A stretch of DNA of 49,569 nt from Candidatus Krumholzibacteriia bacterium (GTDB taxonomy: Bacteria; Krumholzibacteriota; Krumholzibacteriia; WVZY01). The notes under the pieces were generated by a model, which did no database searches, was not told where the DNA came from, and saw only the letters and a list, made by a program, of their open reading frames with translations. The DNA lies in the NCBI GenBank assembly GCA_029863805.1, contig JAOTUR010000002.1, forward strand, positions 1 to 49,569, given 5' to 3'. Shown here in pieces: positions 37,917 through 47,957 of the stretch; the stretch's first letter is position 1, and the number at the start of each line of letters is the position of its first letter. A program made the translations under genes and the position numbers.

Positions 37917-39079
37917 TGATAGCTGGTGGAGGAACTGGCGGACACGTTTACCCCGGTATCGCGATATATGAGGCCTTCAAGCGGTGTGGTCACGGCGTGG
38001 ATGTGCTGTTCGTTGGCGCCAAGTCAGGGGTTGAAGGTCAAATTCTTGATGATCTCCAACTCCCTCACGTGCTCTTGGCGGGCAGTGGTGTACGTGGTGC
38101 ATCGGTGATATCAAAGTTGACCAGCCCCTTCGTTTTTCTTGCGAGCATCGTGCGAGGGATAAGGGAGATAATCTCCTTCAAGCCGGATGTCGTTATCGGC
38201 ACCGGGGGCTACGCCAGCGTGGCTGTTGTTGTGGCTTCTGTCGTGTGTGGCAAGAAGCGAGTCCTGCAGGAGCAAAACAGCGTGCCGGGTCTCGCCAATC
38301 GTCTGCTGTCGCGGTTCGCCCATCTCGTGTTGCTTTCTTATCAGGAATCTCGCGCGTATTTTGGGAATTCAGTCCCCTGCGCTGTAGTTGGCAACCCGCT
38401 TCGATTCAAGCCGGATAAGGACCGTGATACGGCGCTCAAGTTTCTGGATTTGAAGGACAATGTGCACACTGTGCTGGTGTTTGGCGGGAGTCGGGGCGCC
38501 CACACCATCAACAAGGCGGCGTGCTCGGCGGTGGCGCGAATCCTTGCCAAGCGCGAGGTGCAGTTCGTGTTTTTGACGGGCGCACAAGACTATGACCGTG
38601 TCCGTAACCAGATGAAAGAATATGGGCCGTACGTTCGTGTCTATCCCTTCCTCGAGCAGATGCAACACGCCTATGCCGTGTCGGATATCGCGGTTTCGAG
38701 AGCCGGCGCTTCGGCAGTATTTGAGCTGGCGTCGTTTGGAATCCCTTCGATATTCGTGCCCTACCCGTACGCGGCCGACGACCATCAGAAGCGTAATATC
38801 TCGGAGCTGGTTGAACGGAAGGCCGCGATCGTCATTGACAATGATAAGGTCGATGGCGAGGCGCTCGAGAAACTGATTGTGTCATTGCTCGACGACAGCA
38901 CCGGACGTAGGGAAATTTCAGAAAGAATGCGAGGCTGGTCGAAGACCGACGCGGACGTCCTGGCTTCATCGAAGATCGCCGAGCTCGTGTCCCTGAAGTT
39001 CATCTACGCCGAAACGGGACCGGCAAGATCATCAGACTCATCAAGAGACTCGACAGTATCTGATAGTTGGGCGGTTTAG
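37907..39079 (+). CDS. murG: UDP-GlcNAc:undecaprenyl-PP-MurNAc-pentapeptide GlcNAc transferase
   Basis: MRVMIAGGGTGGHVYPGIA start at ATG 37907; EQNSVPGLANRLL; SRAGASAVFELASFGIPSIFVPYPYAADDHQ. Confidence 0.96.
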   Translation: MRVMIAGGGTGGHVYPGIAIYEAFKRCGHGVDVLFVGAKSGVEGQILDDLQLPHVLLAGSGVRGASVISKLTSPFVFLASIVRGIREIISFKPDVVIGTGGYASVAVVVASVVCGKKRVLQEQNSVPGLANRLLSRFAHLVLLSYQESRAYFGNSVPCAVVGNPLRFKPDKDRDTALKFLDLKDNVHTVLVFGGSRGAHTINKAACSAVARILAKREVQFVFLTGAQDYDRVRNQMKEYGPYVRVYPFLEQMQHAYAVSDIAVSRAGASAVFELASFGIPSIFVPYPYAADDHQKRNISELVERKAAIVIDNDKVDGEALEKLIVSLLDDSTGRREISERMRGWSKTDADVLASSKIAELVSLKFIYAETGPARSSDSSRDSTVSDSWAV

Positions 39080-39081
39080 AC

Positions 39082-40470
39082 GTGGTTTTTCTGGGTAGAA
39101 CCAAGCGAATTCATTTTGTGGGCATTGGCGGTATCGGTATGAGTGGAATCGCCGAGGTCTTGCTGAATTTAGGTTTCGAGGTGTCCGGCTCAGATCTGAA
39201 ACGGTCTGACATTACCGACAACCTCATGCGACTCGGCGCAGTTATTCATGACGCACACGAGCCGGCCAACGTCGATGATGTGGACGTGGTCGTGTACTCG
39301 AGTGCGGTTAATGCCACCAACCCGGAACTGGTCGCAGCCAAGACCAATGCGGTACCCACCATTCCGCGAACTGAGATGCTTGCGGAACTGATGAGGCTCA
39401 AGTTTGCGGTGACGGTAGCTGGGTCACACGGGAAAACAACTACCACATCACTGATATCGTCGGTTCTCGCGGACGGCGGCCTGGATCCCACCGTCGTTGT
39501 TGGGGGAAAGCTGAAGGCCATTGGCAGCAATGCGCGCTTGGGCGATAGCCGTTACATCGTAGCCGAAGCCGATGAGAGCGATGGCAAGTTTGTTCAGTTA
39601 CCATCGAGTATCGCAGTGATCACAAACATTGATTTGGAGCACCTGGATTTTTATTCCGATCTGGAAGCGATAAAAGATGCGTTTGTCGAGTACGCGACGC
39701 GTGTTCCGTTCTACGGTTCGGTCGTCCTTTGCGTCGACGATCCCAACGTGCGTTCCATCGTGCCTCGTATCAGAAAGCGAAAAGTGTCCTATTCGCTTGG
39801 CGGCGATGCCGACGTGCAAGGCCAGATCGTGAGCAAGGACGCGAGTGGCTGGCTCTTCGAGGTTCTCCATCTTAACAAGGTCCTCGGCAAGATTCGAATC
39901 GAGTTTCCAGGGGAACACTATGTCAGAAATACACTTGCAGCCATAGCCGTTGGGCTGGAACTAGATCTTTCTTTTGCAGCGATAAAAAGTGGCGTCGAGT
40001 CTTTCACCGGAGTAGGACGCCGTTTTGAAGTCAAAGGCACGTCATCGGGCATAACGGTGGTCGATGACTACGGCCATCATCCAACGGAGATCGCGGTTAC
40101 GATTCGAGCGGCAAAGGAGAGTTTTGATCGGCGTCTCATAGTGTTCTTCCAGCCACATCGGTTCACCCGTACTCAAGCGCTTGCCGATCAGTTTGCCAAA
40201 TGTTTCGAGGGGGCCCAAATCGTCTTTATGACCGATATTTATCCTGCCGGTGAGGATCCGATCCCCGGCGTATCGACCGATATGCTGGCCGAGAAGGTGA
40301 GGAAATCCGGCACGATCGAGGTTCATCACGCGGCCTCGTTTGAAGCGATGGTCGATGCAGCTATGCCGCAGCTCAAGGAGGGGGATCTCGTACTCACGTT
40401 GGGGGCGGGCGATATCTATCGTGCGGGCGAACTTCTTCTCCGCCACCTGGCGAAGGTTGGCAAACGATGA
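39082..40470 (+). CDS. murC: UDP-MurNAc--L-alanine ligase (start GTG 39082 or TTG 39067)
   Basis: IHFVGIGGIGMSGIAEVL, VAGSHGKTTTTSLI, DDYGHHPTEI. Confidence 0.95.
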   Translation: MVFLGRTKRIHFVGIGGIGMSGIAEVLLNLGFEVSGSDLKRSDITDNLMRLGAVIHDAHEPANVDDVDVVVYSSAVNATNPELVAAKTNAVPTIPRTEMLAELMRLKFAVTVAGSHGKTTTTSLISSVLADGGLDPTVVVGGKLKAIGSNARLGDSRYIVAEADESDGKFVQLPSSIAVITNIDLEHLDFYSDLEAIKDAFVEYATRVPFYGSVVLCVDDPNVRSIVPRIRKRKVSYSLGGDADVQGQIVSKDASGWLFEVLHLNKVLGKIRIEFPGEHYVRNTLAAIAVGLELDLSFAAIKSGVESFTGVGRRFEVKGTSSGITVVDDYGHHPTEIAVTIRAAKESFDRRLIVFFQPHRFTRTQALADQFAKCFEGAQIVFMTDIYPAGEDPIPGVSTDMLAEKVRKSGTIEVHHAASFEAMVDAAMPQLKEGDLVLTLGAGDIYRAGELLLRHLAKVGKR

Positions 40471-41399
40471 TGGGTTCCGTCACAGAGGTGGTTGCAGTGG
40501 ATTACTCCCAGGTTGAGAAGGAGCTACGAAAGACCTGCCCCAGAGGTGTACGTGTCGACGAACCGATGTCCAAGCACACGACGATCGGCGCTGGGGGCAC
40601 GGTGCGCTTTCTTGCGGTACCGCAAAACGTATCCGAACTGGTGGCGGTGGTCAGAACGGCGCTCAAATACGATGTGGACTACCTCGCAATCGGCCGAGGA
40701 TCGAACCTGCTGGTTCGCGACGGGGGTTTCAACGGTTTGGCCATAAAGGTGGCGAACAATCTCGCAAACCTGCGTCTGTATAAGCGGACAGCCTACGCGG
40801 AAGCGGGTGCTTCGTTTACGCGCCTGGGTAGAATCCTTACCAGACATGGCCGTCCGCATTTCGAGTTTGCGATCGGTATCCCCGGCTCGGTTGGTGGTGC
40901 GGTGCGTATGAATGCCGGTGCATACGGATCCGAACTCTCGCGCGTCTTAAAAAGCACGAAGATCATAACCACCGATGGGCGCATCACGATTCTCAAACCC
41001 GAGCAGTTAGCGTTCCGTTATCGTGGCAGCTCGTTGCCCCGGAGGGCGATCGTGATCTCCTCGATCTTCTGGTGTCCACCGGGTGAAGTGGATCAGGCGG
41101 TACTCAAACAAGCTTTGAGCCGAAAGGACACGCAGCCGATCGCCGATCGCAGTTTTGGTAGCACCTTCAAGAACCCACCTGGGAGTTTTGCAGCTCAAAT
41201 GATTGATAGGTGTGGTTTGAAAGGGATGCGACGTGGTGGAGCTATGATCTCGAAAAAACACGCCAATTTCGTCATAAATGTAGGGGATAACACGAAGGTG
41301 AGTGATATCGAAAGCCTCATGGAATTCGTGATTGCACGGGTAAAGGATCGCTTTGGCGTTACTCTAGAACCGGAGGTGATCATAATTGGGAATCCATAG
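40467..41399 (+). CDS. murB: UDP-N-acetylenolpyruvoylglucosamine reductase
   Basis: GRGSNLLVRDGGFNG, GIPGSVGGAVRMNAGAYG, FGSTFKNPPGSFAAQMIDRCGLKG. Confidence 0.95.
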   Translation: MMGSVTEVVAVDYSQVEKELRKTCPRGVRVDEPMSKHTTIGAGGTVRFLAVPQNVSELVAVVRTALKYDVDYLAIGRGSNLLVRDGGFNGLAIKVANNLANLRLYKRTAYAEAGASFTRLGRILTRHGRPHFEFAIGIPGSVGGAVRMNAGAYGSELSRVLKSTKIITTDGRITILKPEQLAFRYRGSSLPRRAIVISSIFWCPPGEVDQAVLKQALSRKDTQPIADRSFGSTFKNPPGSFAAQMIDRCGLKGMRRGGAMISKKHANFVINVGDNTKVSDIESLMEFVIARVKDRFGVTLEPEVIIIGNP

Positions 41400-42156
41400 G
41401 ACCAAACAGCAGCGTAGGCAGGCGGTCAGGGCATTAATCATTCGATTGGTTACCTCGGCGACGCTTGCGACGATGATTGTGGCCTGTTTCCACGCCTACA
41501 ACTTCTTGACGACGACCGAAAAACTGGCGATCAGCGAAGTCGATTTTCAAGGGTTAAGCCGGCTCAATACCACCGAGATCGAAGAAATTGTCGGGGATAT
41601 CAAGGGGCAAAACATTCTTCTTGTGCCATTGCAGAGTTATGCGGCACGATTTGCCGAGCATCCGCGAATCAGGAGCACCGAGTTCAGACGTGTCCTGCCA
41701 AACAGGGTGATTTGCGAAGTCACCGAGCGAGAACCCGTCGCGCTGGTTTACTCGAGCAGGTTTCTCGAGGTTGATGAAGAGGGGATGATCATGAACTCCG
41801 ACGATCTGACGGGTCTTCTCGACCTGCCCATTATAACGGGCGTCGAGGGGGGGGCGATCAAGGAAGGCAAGCTATGCGCCGATGCGCAGCTGGTAGGAGC
41901 GTTACGAACCCTGATGTTGTGCAAGCGATTTGGTGGTCGCTTCGCGGACAATATTTCCGAATTGAGGGTGGGCGAAGCTGGATTAAGCATTGTCTCCTTA
42001 CGCGAGGGCGTGGTATTGCTGCTTGGGCAATCGGAGTTTGAGAACCGGTTGAAAAAATTCTTCTTGCTTCAAAATACGATTGCCAGAAAAAATGATTCAG
42101 CCAAGTTTATCGATCTGCGCTTTGACGACCAAATCGTCCTTCGAAGCGGAATCTAG
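41386..42156 (+). CDS. ftsQ: FtsQ/DivIB-like cell division protein
   Basis: One N-terminal TM, POTRA-like KLAISEVDFQGLSRLNTTEIEEIV, and RVICEVTEREPVALV; between murB and ftsA. Confidence 0.87.
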   Translation: MGIHRTKQQRRQAVRALIIRLVTSATLATMIVACFHAYNFLTTTEKLAISEVDFQGLSRLNTTEIEEIVGDIKGQNILLVPLQSYAARFAEHPRIRSTEFRRVLPNRVICEVTEREPVALVYSSRFLEVDEEGMIMNSDDLTGLLDLPIITGVEGGAIKEGKLCADAQLVGALRTLMLCKRFGGRFADNISELRVGEAGLSIVSLREGVVLLLGQSEFENRLKKFFLLQNTIARKNDSAKFIDLRFDDQIVLRSGI

Positions 42157-42175
42157 CCCGAGAGAGGTGCGAATC

Positions 42176-43408
42176 GTGAAGAATGATACGCAACTGGTTG
42201 GAAGCCTTGACATGGGCACGACAAAGGTCTCCGCGATGCTTGGTGAAAGGCACGGAGACGGAATAAGGATCATTGGACTGGGCACGACCGCGGCGGAAGG
42301 CCTCAAGCAGGGTGTCGTCGTGGACATCGAAAAGGCAAGCCGGTCCGTTACAAACGCCGTCATTGAAGCGGAAAAAATGGCTGGCGTGTCAATCCGACGA
42401 TACAACGTGGGCGTGGCGGGCGAGCACATCCTCAGTATGAACAGTCGCGGAGTTGTGGGCATCCCGGACCCGGACAACGAGATTAGCCGCGACGATGTCG
42501 GTCGATCACTACGCGCGGCGGCCAATTTCGCACTGCCCAACGACCGTGAGATTCTTCATACCCTGCCTCAAGGGTTCATCATCGATAACCAGGAGGGCAT
42601 TCGCGAACCTTTCGGTATGTACGGGACACGGCTCGAGGCGAGGGCCCATGTTGTAACCGCGTCGCGTGCGGCACTCGATAATATCTCGAAGTCGCTCGAA
42701 AACTGTCGTCTCGAAATTGGAGACCTAGTTCTAGAGCCTTTGGCCTCGAGCAGGGCGGTTGTGGCCGAGGATGAGCGCGAAATCGGCGTGATGGTGATCG
42801 ACATAGGCGGGGGCACGACCGATGTGATGATTCACCATGATGTAGGGGTTGTGGCGAGTGGTGTGATCGGTATCGGCGGCAACAACATCACCAGCGATAT
42901 TGCGTACGGACTCCGCACCGCGATGAAAACCGCCGAAAGCATCAAAATAGAGCATGGCTGCGCGCTCTCCAGCTTGGTATCGGCGAATGATGATATTGAT
43001 GTTGCAGGCATTGGCTTTCGAGAGGAACGAAAGGTGGGGAAACAGTTCTTGGCCGGAATTATCGAACCACGGGTCACCGAGCTGTTCTGCTTGATAAACG
43101 AGCAAATCACCAAGAGTCACTACAAAAAATCGCTGGGAGCAGGAGCGGTGCTGACGGGTGGATCGTCGATGCTCGCGGGGACGAGGGAGCTGGCGGAACA
43201 GATTTTTGATTTACCCGTGCGAATTGGATCGCCGTTAGCGGTCGATGGACTCGCCGAAGTCGTCAGTCATCCGAAGTACTCGACGGGAGTCGGCTTGCTA
43301 CTTTACGACGGCATTCTGGGTGGCCCAAGGCTGGGGAGAGAATCGTCAGGAAATTGGTGGAGGCAGTCGTTCAACCAACTTCGGAAGGCAATAGCAAGTT
43401 TTATTTAG
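42176..43408 (+). CDS. ftsA: Cell division protein FtsA
   Basis: [55 protein letters not shown]. The upstream ORF extension overlaps ftsQ. Confidence 0.94.
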   Translation: MKNDTQLVGSLDMGTTKVSAMLGERHGDGIRIIGLGTTAAEGLKQGVVVDIEKASRSVTNAVIEAEKMAGVSIRRYNVGVAGEHILSMNSRGVVGIPDPDNEISRDDVGRSLRAAANFALPNDREILHTLPQGFIIDNQEGIREPFGMYGTRLEARAHVVTASRAALDNISKSLENCRLEIGDLVLEPLASSRAVVAEDEREIGVMVIDIGGGTTDVMIHHDVGVVASGVIGIGGNNITSDIAYGLRTAMKTAESIKIEHGCALSSLVSANDDIDVAGIGFREERKVGKQFLAGIIEPRVTELFCLINEQITKSHYKKSLGAGAVLTGGSSMLAGTRELAEQIFDLPVRIGSPLAVDGLAEVVSHPKYSTGVGLLLYDGILGGPRLGRESSGNWWRQSFNQLRKAIASFI

Positions 43409-43428
43409 GCGAAGAAAGGAGCACGAAC

Positions 43429-44592
43429 ATGCGTTTTCAACTCGATGAAGAAAAGCGGCTCACAGTCCTGAAGGTCGTGGGAGTTGGTGGTGCGGGTGGC
43501 AACGCTGTCAACAGGATGGTGAGTGCGGGCTTTAACGGCGTGGACTTTACCGCGCTAAACACCGATCTCCAGGTCCTTAGGGGTTCCGAGGCGCACCAGC
43601 GTATCCAGATTGGCGCCAAAATAACCCGGGGACTCGGTTCGGGGGGTGACCCTCGCATCGGCGCGAAAGCTGCCGAGGAGAGCCGAGAGGTTCTCAAGGA
43701 GTGCCTGCAAGGCGCCGACATGGTTTTTCTGACCGCGGGTATGGGAGGCGGCACCGGTACCGGCGCATCGCCGATCGTTGCGTCCATCGCGCGTGAAACT
43801 GGAGCGCTGACAGTGGGCATAGTGAGCCGGCCTTTCTTCTTTGAGGGCGATCAACGCATTGCGCAGGCAGAGGAGGGAATCGAGGAGCTGAAGCGAGAAG
43901 TAGACACGTTGCTTGTCATCCCAAACGACAAGCTGCTGGCGATCACAGAAGAGAACACGCCGCTGCTGGAAGCCTTCTCAATGGCTGATGAGGTGCTTTG
44001 CAACGCGACGCGTGGCATCTCGGACCTCATTACCGAGACCGGTGTGGTCAACCTCGATTTTGCGGATGTCAGGAGCGTTATGAGCAATGGGGGCGACGCC
44101 ATCATGGGCACCGGAGTCAGCAATGGCAAGAACGGTGCTGAGGAAGCCGCCAACACGGCGATCGCGAGTCCGCTGCTGGATAACATTTCGATCAGAGGTG
44201 CGAGCGGTATCCTGGTAAACATCACCGGGTCGAAATCGCTTAGCCTCCAGCAGGTGAGTAAGGCAGCGACGATAATCAACAAGGAAGCGGGACCGGGAGC
44301 GCATGTTTTTCTGGGAGCGGTGATCGACGAAAAGATGGCGAACGATGAGATGAGAGTTACCGTGATCGCAACGGGTTACGACAGCGTACCGGCAGTGAAG
44401 CAGGAAGAGGCTACGGCTAAGAAGGAGATCAACTTCACAGAATTGTTGAGCAGTGATCAGCGGGTTGTTGAGTTGCACCCGGAGCCTCGAGAAGAAAAGG
44501 AAGAAACGGTCGTGACCGACAGCGGCTCCATCCGCACGTTCAACAAAGATGATTTTAGAATCCCGACTTTTGTGCGTAAGCAGATGGACTAG
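43429..44592 (+). CDS. ftsZ: Cell division protein FtsZ
   Basis: [33 protein letters not shown]-terminal peptide [20 protein letters not shown] upstream of ATG 43429. Confidence 0.97.
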   Translation: MRFQLDEEKRLTVLKVVGVGGAGGNAVNRMVSAGFNGVDFTALNTDLQVLRGSEAHQRIQIGAKITRGLGSGGDPRIGAKAAEESREVLKECLQGADMVFLTAGMGGGTGTGASPIVASIARETGALTVGIVSRPFFFEGDQRIAQAEEGIEELKREVDTLLVIPNDKLLAITEENTPLLEAFSMADEVLCNATRGISDLITETGVVNLDFADVRSVMSNGGDAIMGTGVSNGKNGAEEAANTAIASPLLDNISIRGASGILVNITGSKSLSLQQVSKAATIINKEAGPGAHVFLGAVIDEKMANDEMRVTVIATGYDSVPAVKQEEATAKKEINFTELLSSDQRVVELHPEPREEKEETVVTDSGSIRTFNKDDFRIPTFVRKQMD

Positions 44593-44906
44593 AGCGGGGA
44601 GCTGAGCAACCCCTCTTGGGACTTTTCGAAATCGGGTCGCGGGAGTATCCCGGAAGACAGAAGGATTCCCGCAGAAGCGTATCCGATTTCTTGGACCGAG
44701 AGCACAGGAAGAGGAATAGTTTTAGTCCATGATAATCAGCGCAACAGCTTCCGGAGAACCCTTCTATTTCAAGTGTAGTTACAAAAGTGACGAATGTCAA
44801 CTTTGGGTGCTAAAGAGATCGAAAAAAACTCCTACGGTTAACAGTCCCGTGGGGTTATCTGATTTTATGACTTCGGAATACAGACTGGCGTGCTGAACGC
44901 CATTTT
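44593..44906 (+). ncRNA. Candidate structured non-coding RNA or structured 3' UTR after ftsZ
   Basis: 10-bp helix GAAATCGGGT/ATCCGATTTC (44628-44637/44681-44690, one G-U) enclosing GCGGGA..ATCC/GGAT TCCCGC; further hairpin TCCTACGG/CCGTGGGG near 44830-44854; ends at a terminator-like hairpin; no credible ORF. Confidence 0.4.
44886..44906 (+). terminator. Rho-independent terminator-like hairpin
   Basis: TGGCGT-GCTGA-ACGCCA followed by TTTT on the + strand; no T tract in the opposite direction. Confidence 0.55.
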
Positions 44907-44945
44907 AGTGGATCGTTTAAGAGCGGTGGGCGACCGACGGCGAGG

Positions 44946-45137
44946 CTAAACGACTTTTCTGATCTTGCCTGACCGAATGCATGAGGTGCAGACGTACGCC
45001 GTACGTACCCTGCCATCGAGTTCAAACGTGATCTTCTGAAGATTGGGGAGCCACCGCCGCTTGTTCAAATTGTGCGCGTGACTCACCGTGTTCCCTGCCA
45101 TGGGTCCCTTGTTACAAACCTCACATCTCCGACTCAT
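44946..45137 (-). CDS. rpmB: 50S ribosomal protein L28 (zinc-ribbon, CxxC form)
   Basis: [34 protein letters not shown]...[18 protein letters not shown] just upstream on the minus strand. Confidence 0.95.
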   Translation of the reverse strand: MSRRCEVCNKGPMAGNTVSHAHNLNKRRWLPNLQKITFELDGRVRTAYVCTSCIRSGKIRKVV

Positions 45138-45165
45138 TCTATAGACCTCCTAAAAAATTTCACCT

Positions 45166-45194
45166 AAGATAACAGAAGTTGCATTCGAAAGCAA
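45166..45194 (-). promoter_or_regulatory. Candidate sigma70 promoter of rpmB
   Basis: Minus strand -35 TTGCTT (45194-45189), 17-bp spacer, -10 TATCTT (45171-45166). Confidence 0.5.
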
Positions 45195-45204
45195 GGAGTA
45201 CTCG

Positions 45205-47301
45205 TTGGCCGATCCGTACAGCAGACGTCGCTCGTTGGCAGATTACTGCCAGTATCTAAAAGGGGTTGGGCCGGTCCGGGCCCAACGCCTGCTCAAGCTG
45301 GGCATCGAGAACGTAAACGATCTCCTTACCCATTTTCCTCGCAAATACTACGATCGTCGTAACCTGAATAAAATAAATAGCTTAAGCTTGGATGATGATG
45401 TGAGCTTTCTGGGTCAGGTGCTGTCGGTGGCACAGCGAACGCTGCGGGGACGCAAATCGATCATCACTGCCGCCGTGGGGGACGACACCGGTATCGTGCA
45501 AGTGGTCTGGTTCAACCAGCCGTACCTCATGAAGCACCTGAAGCCGGGTGGCGAGCTTATAATAACCGGCGAGCTGCGTTACTTCCAGGGAGCCAGGCAA
45601 GTTGTCAATCCAGAGTTCGAAGTGGTGGGCGACGCGCTGGACCAAGAACTGGTACATACTGGGAGGATCACCCCTGTGTACCCGTTAACCGCTGGAGTTT
45701 CACAACGCTACCTGCGGGATCTAATAGCCAGAGCGCTTGCCGACTACCTCGAGGTGATTCCAGAGAATCTGCCGCCGGCGATCTTTCAATGCCGCCATTT
45801 GATGAGTCGAGCAGAGGCGTTGCGCGGAATTCACTTTCCGGAAGATTGGGAGCATTTCAAACAAGCGCGGTGGAGGCTAAAGCTGGAGGAGCTTTTCTTC
45901 ATGCAGTTGATTTTCTCTTTACAGCGGCGAACTCGCTCACATATGCGGAGCCGACCACGTATCAATATCGACTTTATGCTGGAGAAGAAGCTCGTTGAGT
46001 CGCTTGCTTTCGAGCTGACCGGCGCACAGTTGGAAGTTCTGCAGGACATCCATTCGGATCTTACCAGCAAGCGGGGTATGCACCGGCTGCTGCAGGGTGA
46101 TGTGGGGTGTGGGAAAACCATCGTTGCGGCTGCGACGCTTCTCGCGGCCGTCGAAGCCGGACACCAGGCCGCGTTAATGGTTCCCACCGAGATACTGGCG
46201 CTGCAACACGCTCAAACTCTCTCTCGCTCATTTGAAAGGCTGGCAGTTCCCGTCACGCTGCTCATCGGATCGTTGAAAGCAGGTGACAAACGTCTCGTAC
46301 GGTCGCAAATCGCTGACGGCACTGCACGGGTGGTCGTCGGTACGCACGCGCTGATTCAGGAAGACGTGAGCTTCAAGGCGCTCGGCGTAGTCGTCATCGA
46401 CGAACAACACCGTTTCGGAGTGAGGCAACGCGCGGCGTTGCTGGGCAAGGATGCAAACCCGCACATGTTGGTGATGACCGCCACGCCGATCCCCCGGACC
46501 TTGGCGCTGACCGCCTACGCAGATCTAGACCTATCGGTTATCGACGAAATGCCCGCCAGTCGGGCTCCCGTCAAGACTCGTATCGTTACACCCGAAAAGC
46601 GCAGGGCGATGTACGATTTTATCCGTGCCCAACTCGAACAAGGAACCCAGGCTTATTTTCTATACCCGGTCATCGAGGAGACTCAGAAACAGGACCTGGA
46701 AGCGGCCGCGTCTGCATTCGAGGAGCTTTCGCAAGAGATCTTTGATGGAGTAGCCATGGGGCTCATCCACGGGCGAATGTCCTTCGCCGAAAAAGAGCAG
46801 GTGATGAGGGATTTCTCGTCTGGAGCGATCAAGCTGCTGGTTGCGACCACGGTGATCGAGGTCGGGGTTCACGTACCCGAGGCGACGATTATGGTCGTTC
46901 ACCATCCGGAACGGTTTGGTCTCTCCCAGCTGCACCAGTTGAGGGGGCGTGTAGGTCGTGGGGGTAAGCCGGGGTATTGTTTCCTGTCGGTCGTCGAAGA
47001 TTCGTCGTATCAGTCCAGGCAGAGACTAAAAGTGTTCACGCGCGTAACAGACGGATTCAAAATAGCCGCAGAGGATCTAAAAATCCGCGGGCCGGGTGAG
47101 TTCTTCGGTCTCAGACAACACGGTGTGCCGGGTCTAAAGATAGCGAATCCCGTGTTGGACCAGGACATCGTCGAAATTGCCCGCGGCCAAGTCAAAGGCC
47201 TGCTCGATGCTGATGCGAGGCTGGAGAGCGCCGAGGCGGCCCCTTGTCGCCGTTTTCTCGAGGAACTCGAGCTCGACGCCTTCGGTCGCACAATCAGCTG
47301 A
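45205..47301 (+). CDS. recG: ATP-dependent DNA helicase RecG
   Basis: KGVGPVRAQRLLKLGI, LLQGDVGCGKTIVA, VIDEQHRFGVRQRAAL, MTATPIPRTLALT, QLHQLRGRVGRGG; TTG start with SD AAGGAG. Confidence 0.95.
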   Translation: MADPYSRRRSLADYCQYLKGVGPVRAQRLLKLGIENVNDLLTHFPRKYYDRRNLNKINSLSLDDDVSFLGQVLSVAQRTLRGRKSIITAAVGDDTGIVQVVWFNQPYLMKHLKPGGELIITGELRYFQGARQVVNPEFEVVGDALDQELVHTGRITPVYPLTAGVSQRYLRDLIARALADYLEVIPENLPPAIFQCRHLMSRAEALRGIHFPEDWEHFKQARWRLKLEELFFMQLIFSLQRRTRSHMRSRPRINIDFMLEKKLVESLAFELTGAQLEVLQDIHSDLTSKRGMHRLLQGDVGCGKTIVAAATLLAAVEAGHQAALMVPTEILALQHAQTLSRSFERLAVPVTLLIGSLKAGDKRLVRSQIADGTARVVVGTHALIQEDVSFKALGVVVIDEQHRFGVRQRAALLGKDANPHMLVMTATPIPRTLALTAYADLDLSVIDEMPASRAPVKTRIVTPEKRRAMYDFIRAQLEQGTQAYFLYPVIEETQKQDLEAAASAFEELSQEIFDGVAMGLIHGRMSFAEKEQVMRDFSSGAIKLLVATTVIEVGVHVPEATIMVVHHPERFGLSQLHQLRGRVGRGGKPGYCFLSVVEDSSYQSRQRLKVFTRVTDGFKIAAEDLKIRGPGEFFGLRQHGVPGLKIANPVLDQDIVEIARGQVKGLLDADARLESAEAAPCRRFLEELELDAFGRTIS

Positions 47302-47447
47302 CATGGGCGGTCTTTTGGCGTAATTGTTGCATACTTGCCACGACAACGTTAGGAACGCAATCACGATCCGGATGTCGTTGCGTAATAAAGCGCTTACGTG
47401 CAATATTGCCTTTTTTGCCTTGTCGGGTTGAGACGAGGGGTCTACCC

Positions 47448-47957
47448 ATGATTATTCAGTGTGAAGGTTGCGCCGCTAAGTACTTCCTGCCGGAATCCAA
47501 GGTGCCTGCAAAGCCGGTCAAGGTGCGTTGCCCGCAGTGCAAGGCCGTTTTCACGCTGATTCCGCACAAGCAAAATGTGGTTGCCGGTGCGGACGAGTCC
47601 GTGCTAACGTCTGCCGCGAAATCGCCCGAGGCAGAGGTCAAAGCGCAAGAAACAGCGCAGAAGCCAGCGCCAGCCCCGAGCACGCCGGCGCCCAAGCCTA
47701 AGGCGGCGGATGGCGATGAGAATCACGCGAGAGCCAAACGGCTTGCCCGCGTGTTGGTGTCGGATATTCTCTGTTACAATCAGGAAAAGAGGGATCGAGC
47801 ACTGCTTGACGGCAGCCTCATGACGGTTCTTGGCGACGAGATCAAGAAGTCATGGGAGCTCTATAAGGACAAGGTCGGCCCCGAGGTCGCCAAGTCCACT
47901 GATTATTTCAAAGAGGCCCTAAACGAGATTTTAGCGGATGGGCAAAAAGTTTTCTGA
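47448..47957 (+). CDS. MJ0042-type zinc-ribbon protein
   Basis: MIIQCEGCAAKYFLPESKVPAKPVKVRCPQCKAVFTL, Ala/Pro-rich linker, C-terminal helical region. The ORF-track start at 47244 overlaps recG. Confidence 0.82.
   Translation: MIIQCEGCAAKYFLPESKVPAKPVKVRCPQCKAVFTLIPHKQNVVAGADESVLTSAAKSPEAEVKAQETAQKPAPAPSTPAPKPKAADGDENHARAKRLARVLVSDILCYNQEKRDRALLDGSLMTVLGDEIKKSWELYKDKVGPEVAKSTDYFKEALNEILADGQKVF

Noticed and set aside
44555-44800. 81-aa minus-strand ORF in the ftsZ-rpmB gap
   Set aside because: Overlaps the conserved ftsZ C-terminal peptide and the structured region; no motif.
44593-44945. Possible tmRNA, RNase P RNA, SRP RNA or tRNA
   Set aside because: By eye I found no tmRNA tag/TpsiC end, no RNase P GAGGAAAGTCC core, no SRP GGTCCGGAAGGAAGCA motif and no tRNA cloverleaf; left as an unassigned candidate RNA.
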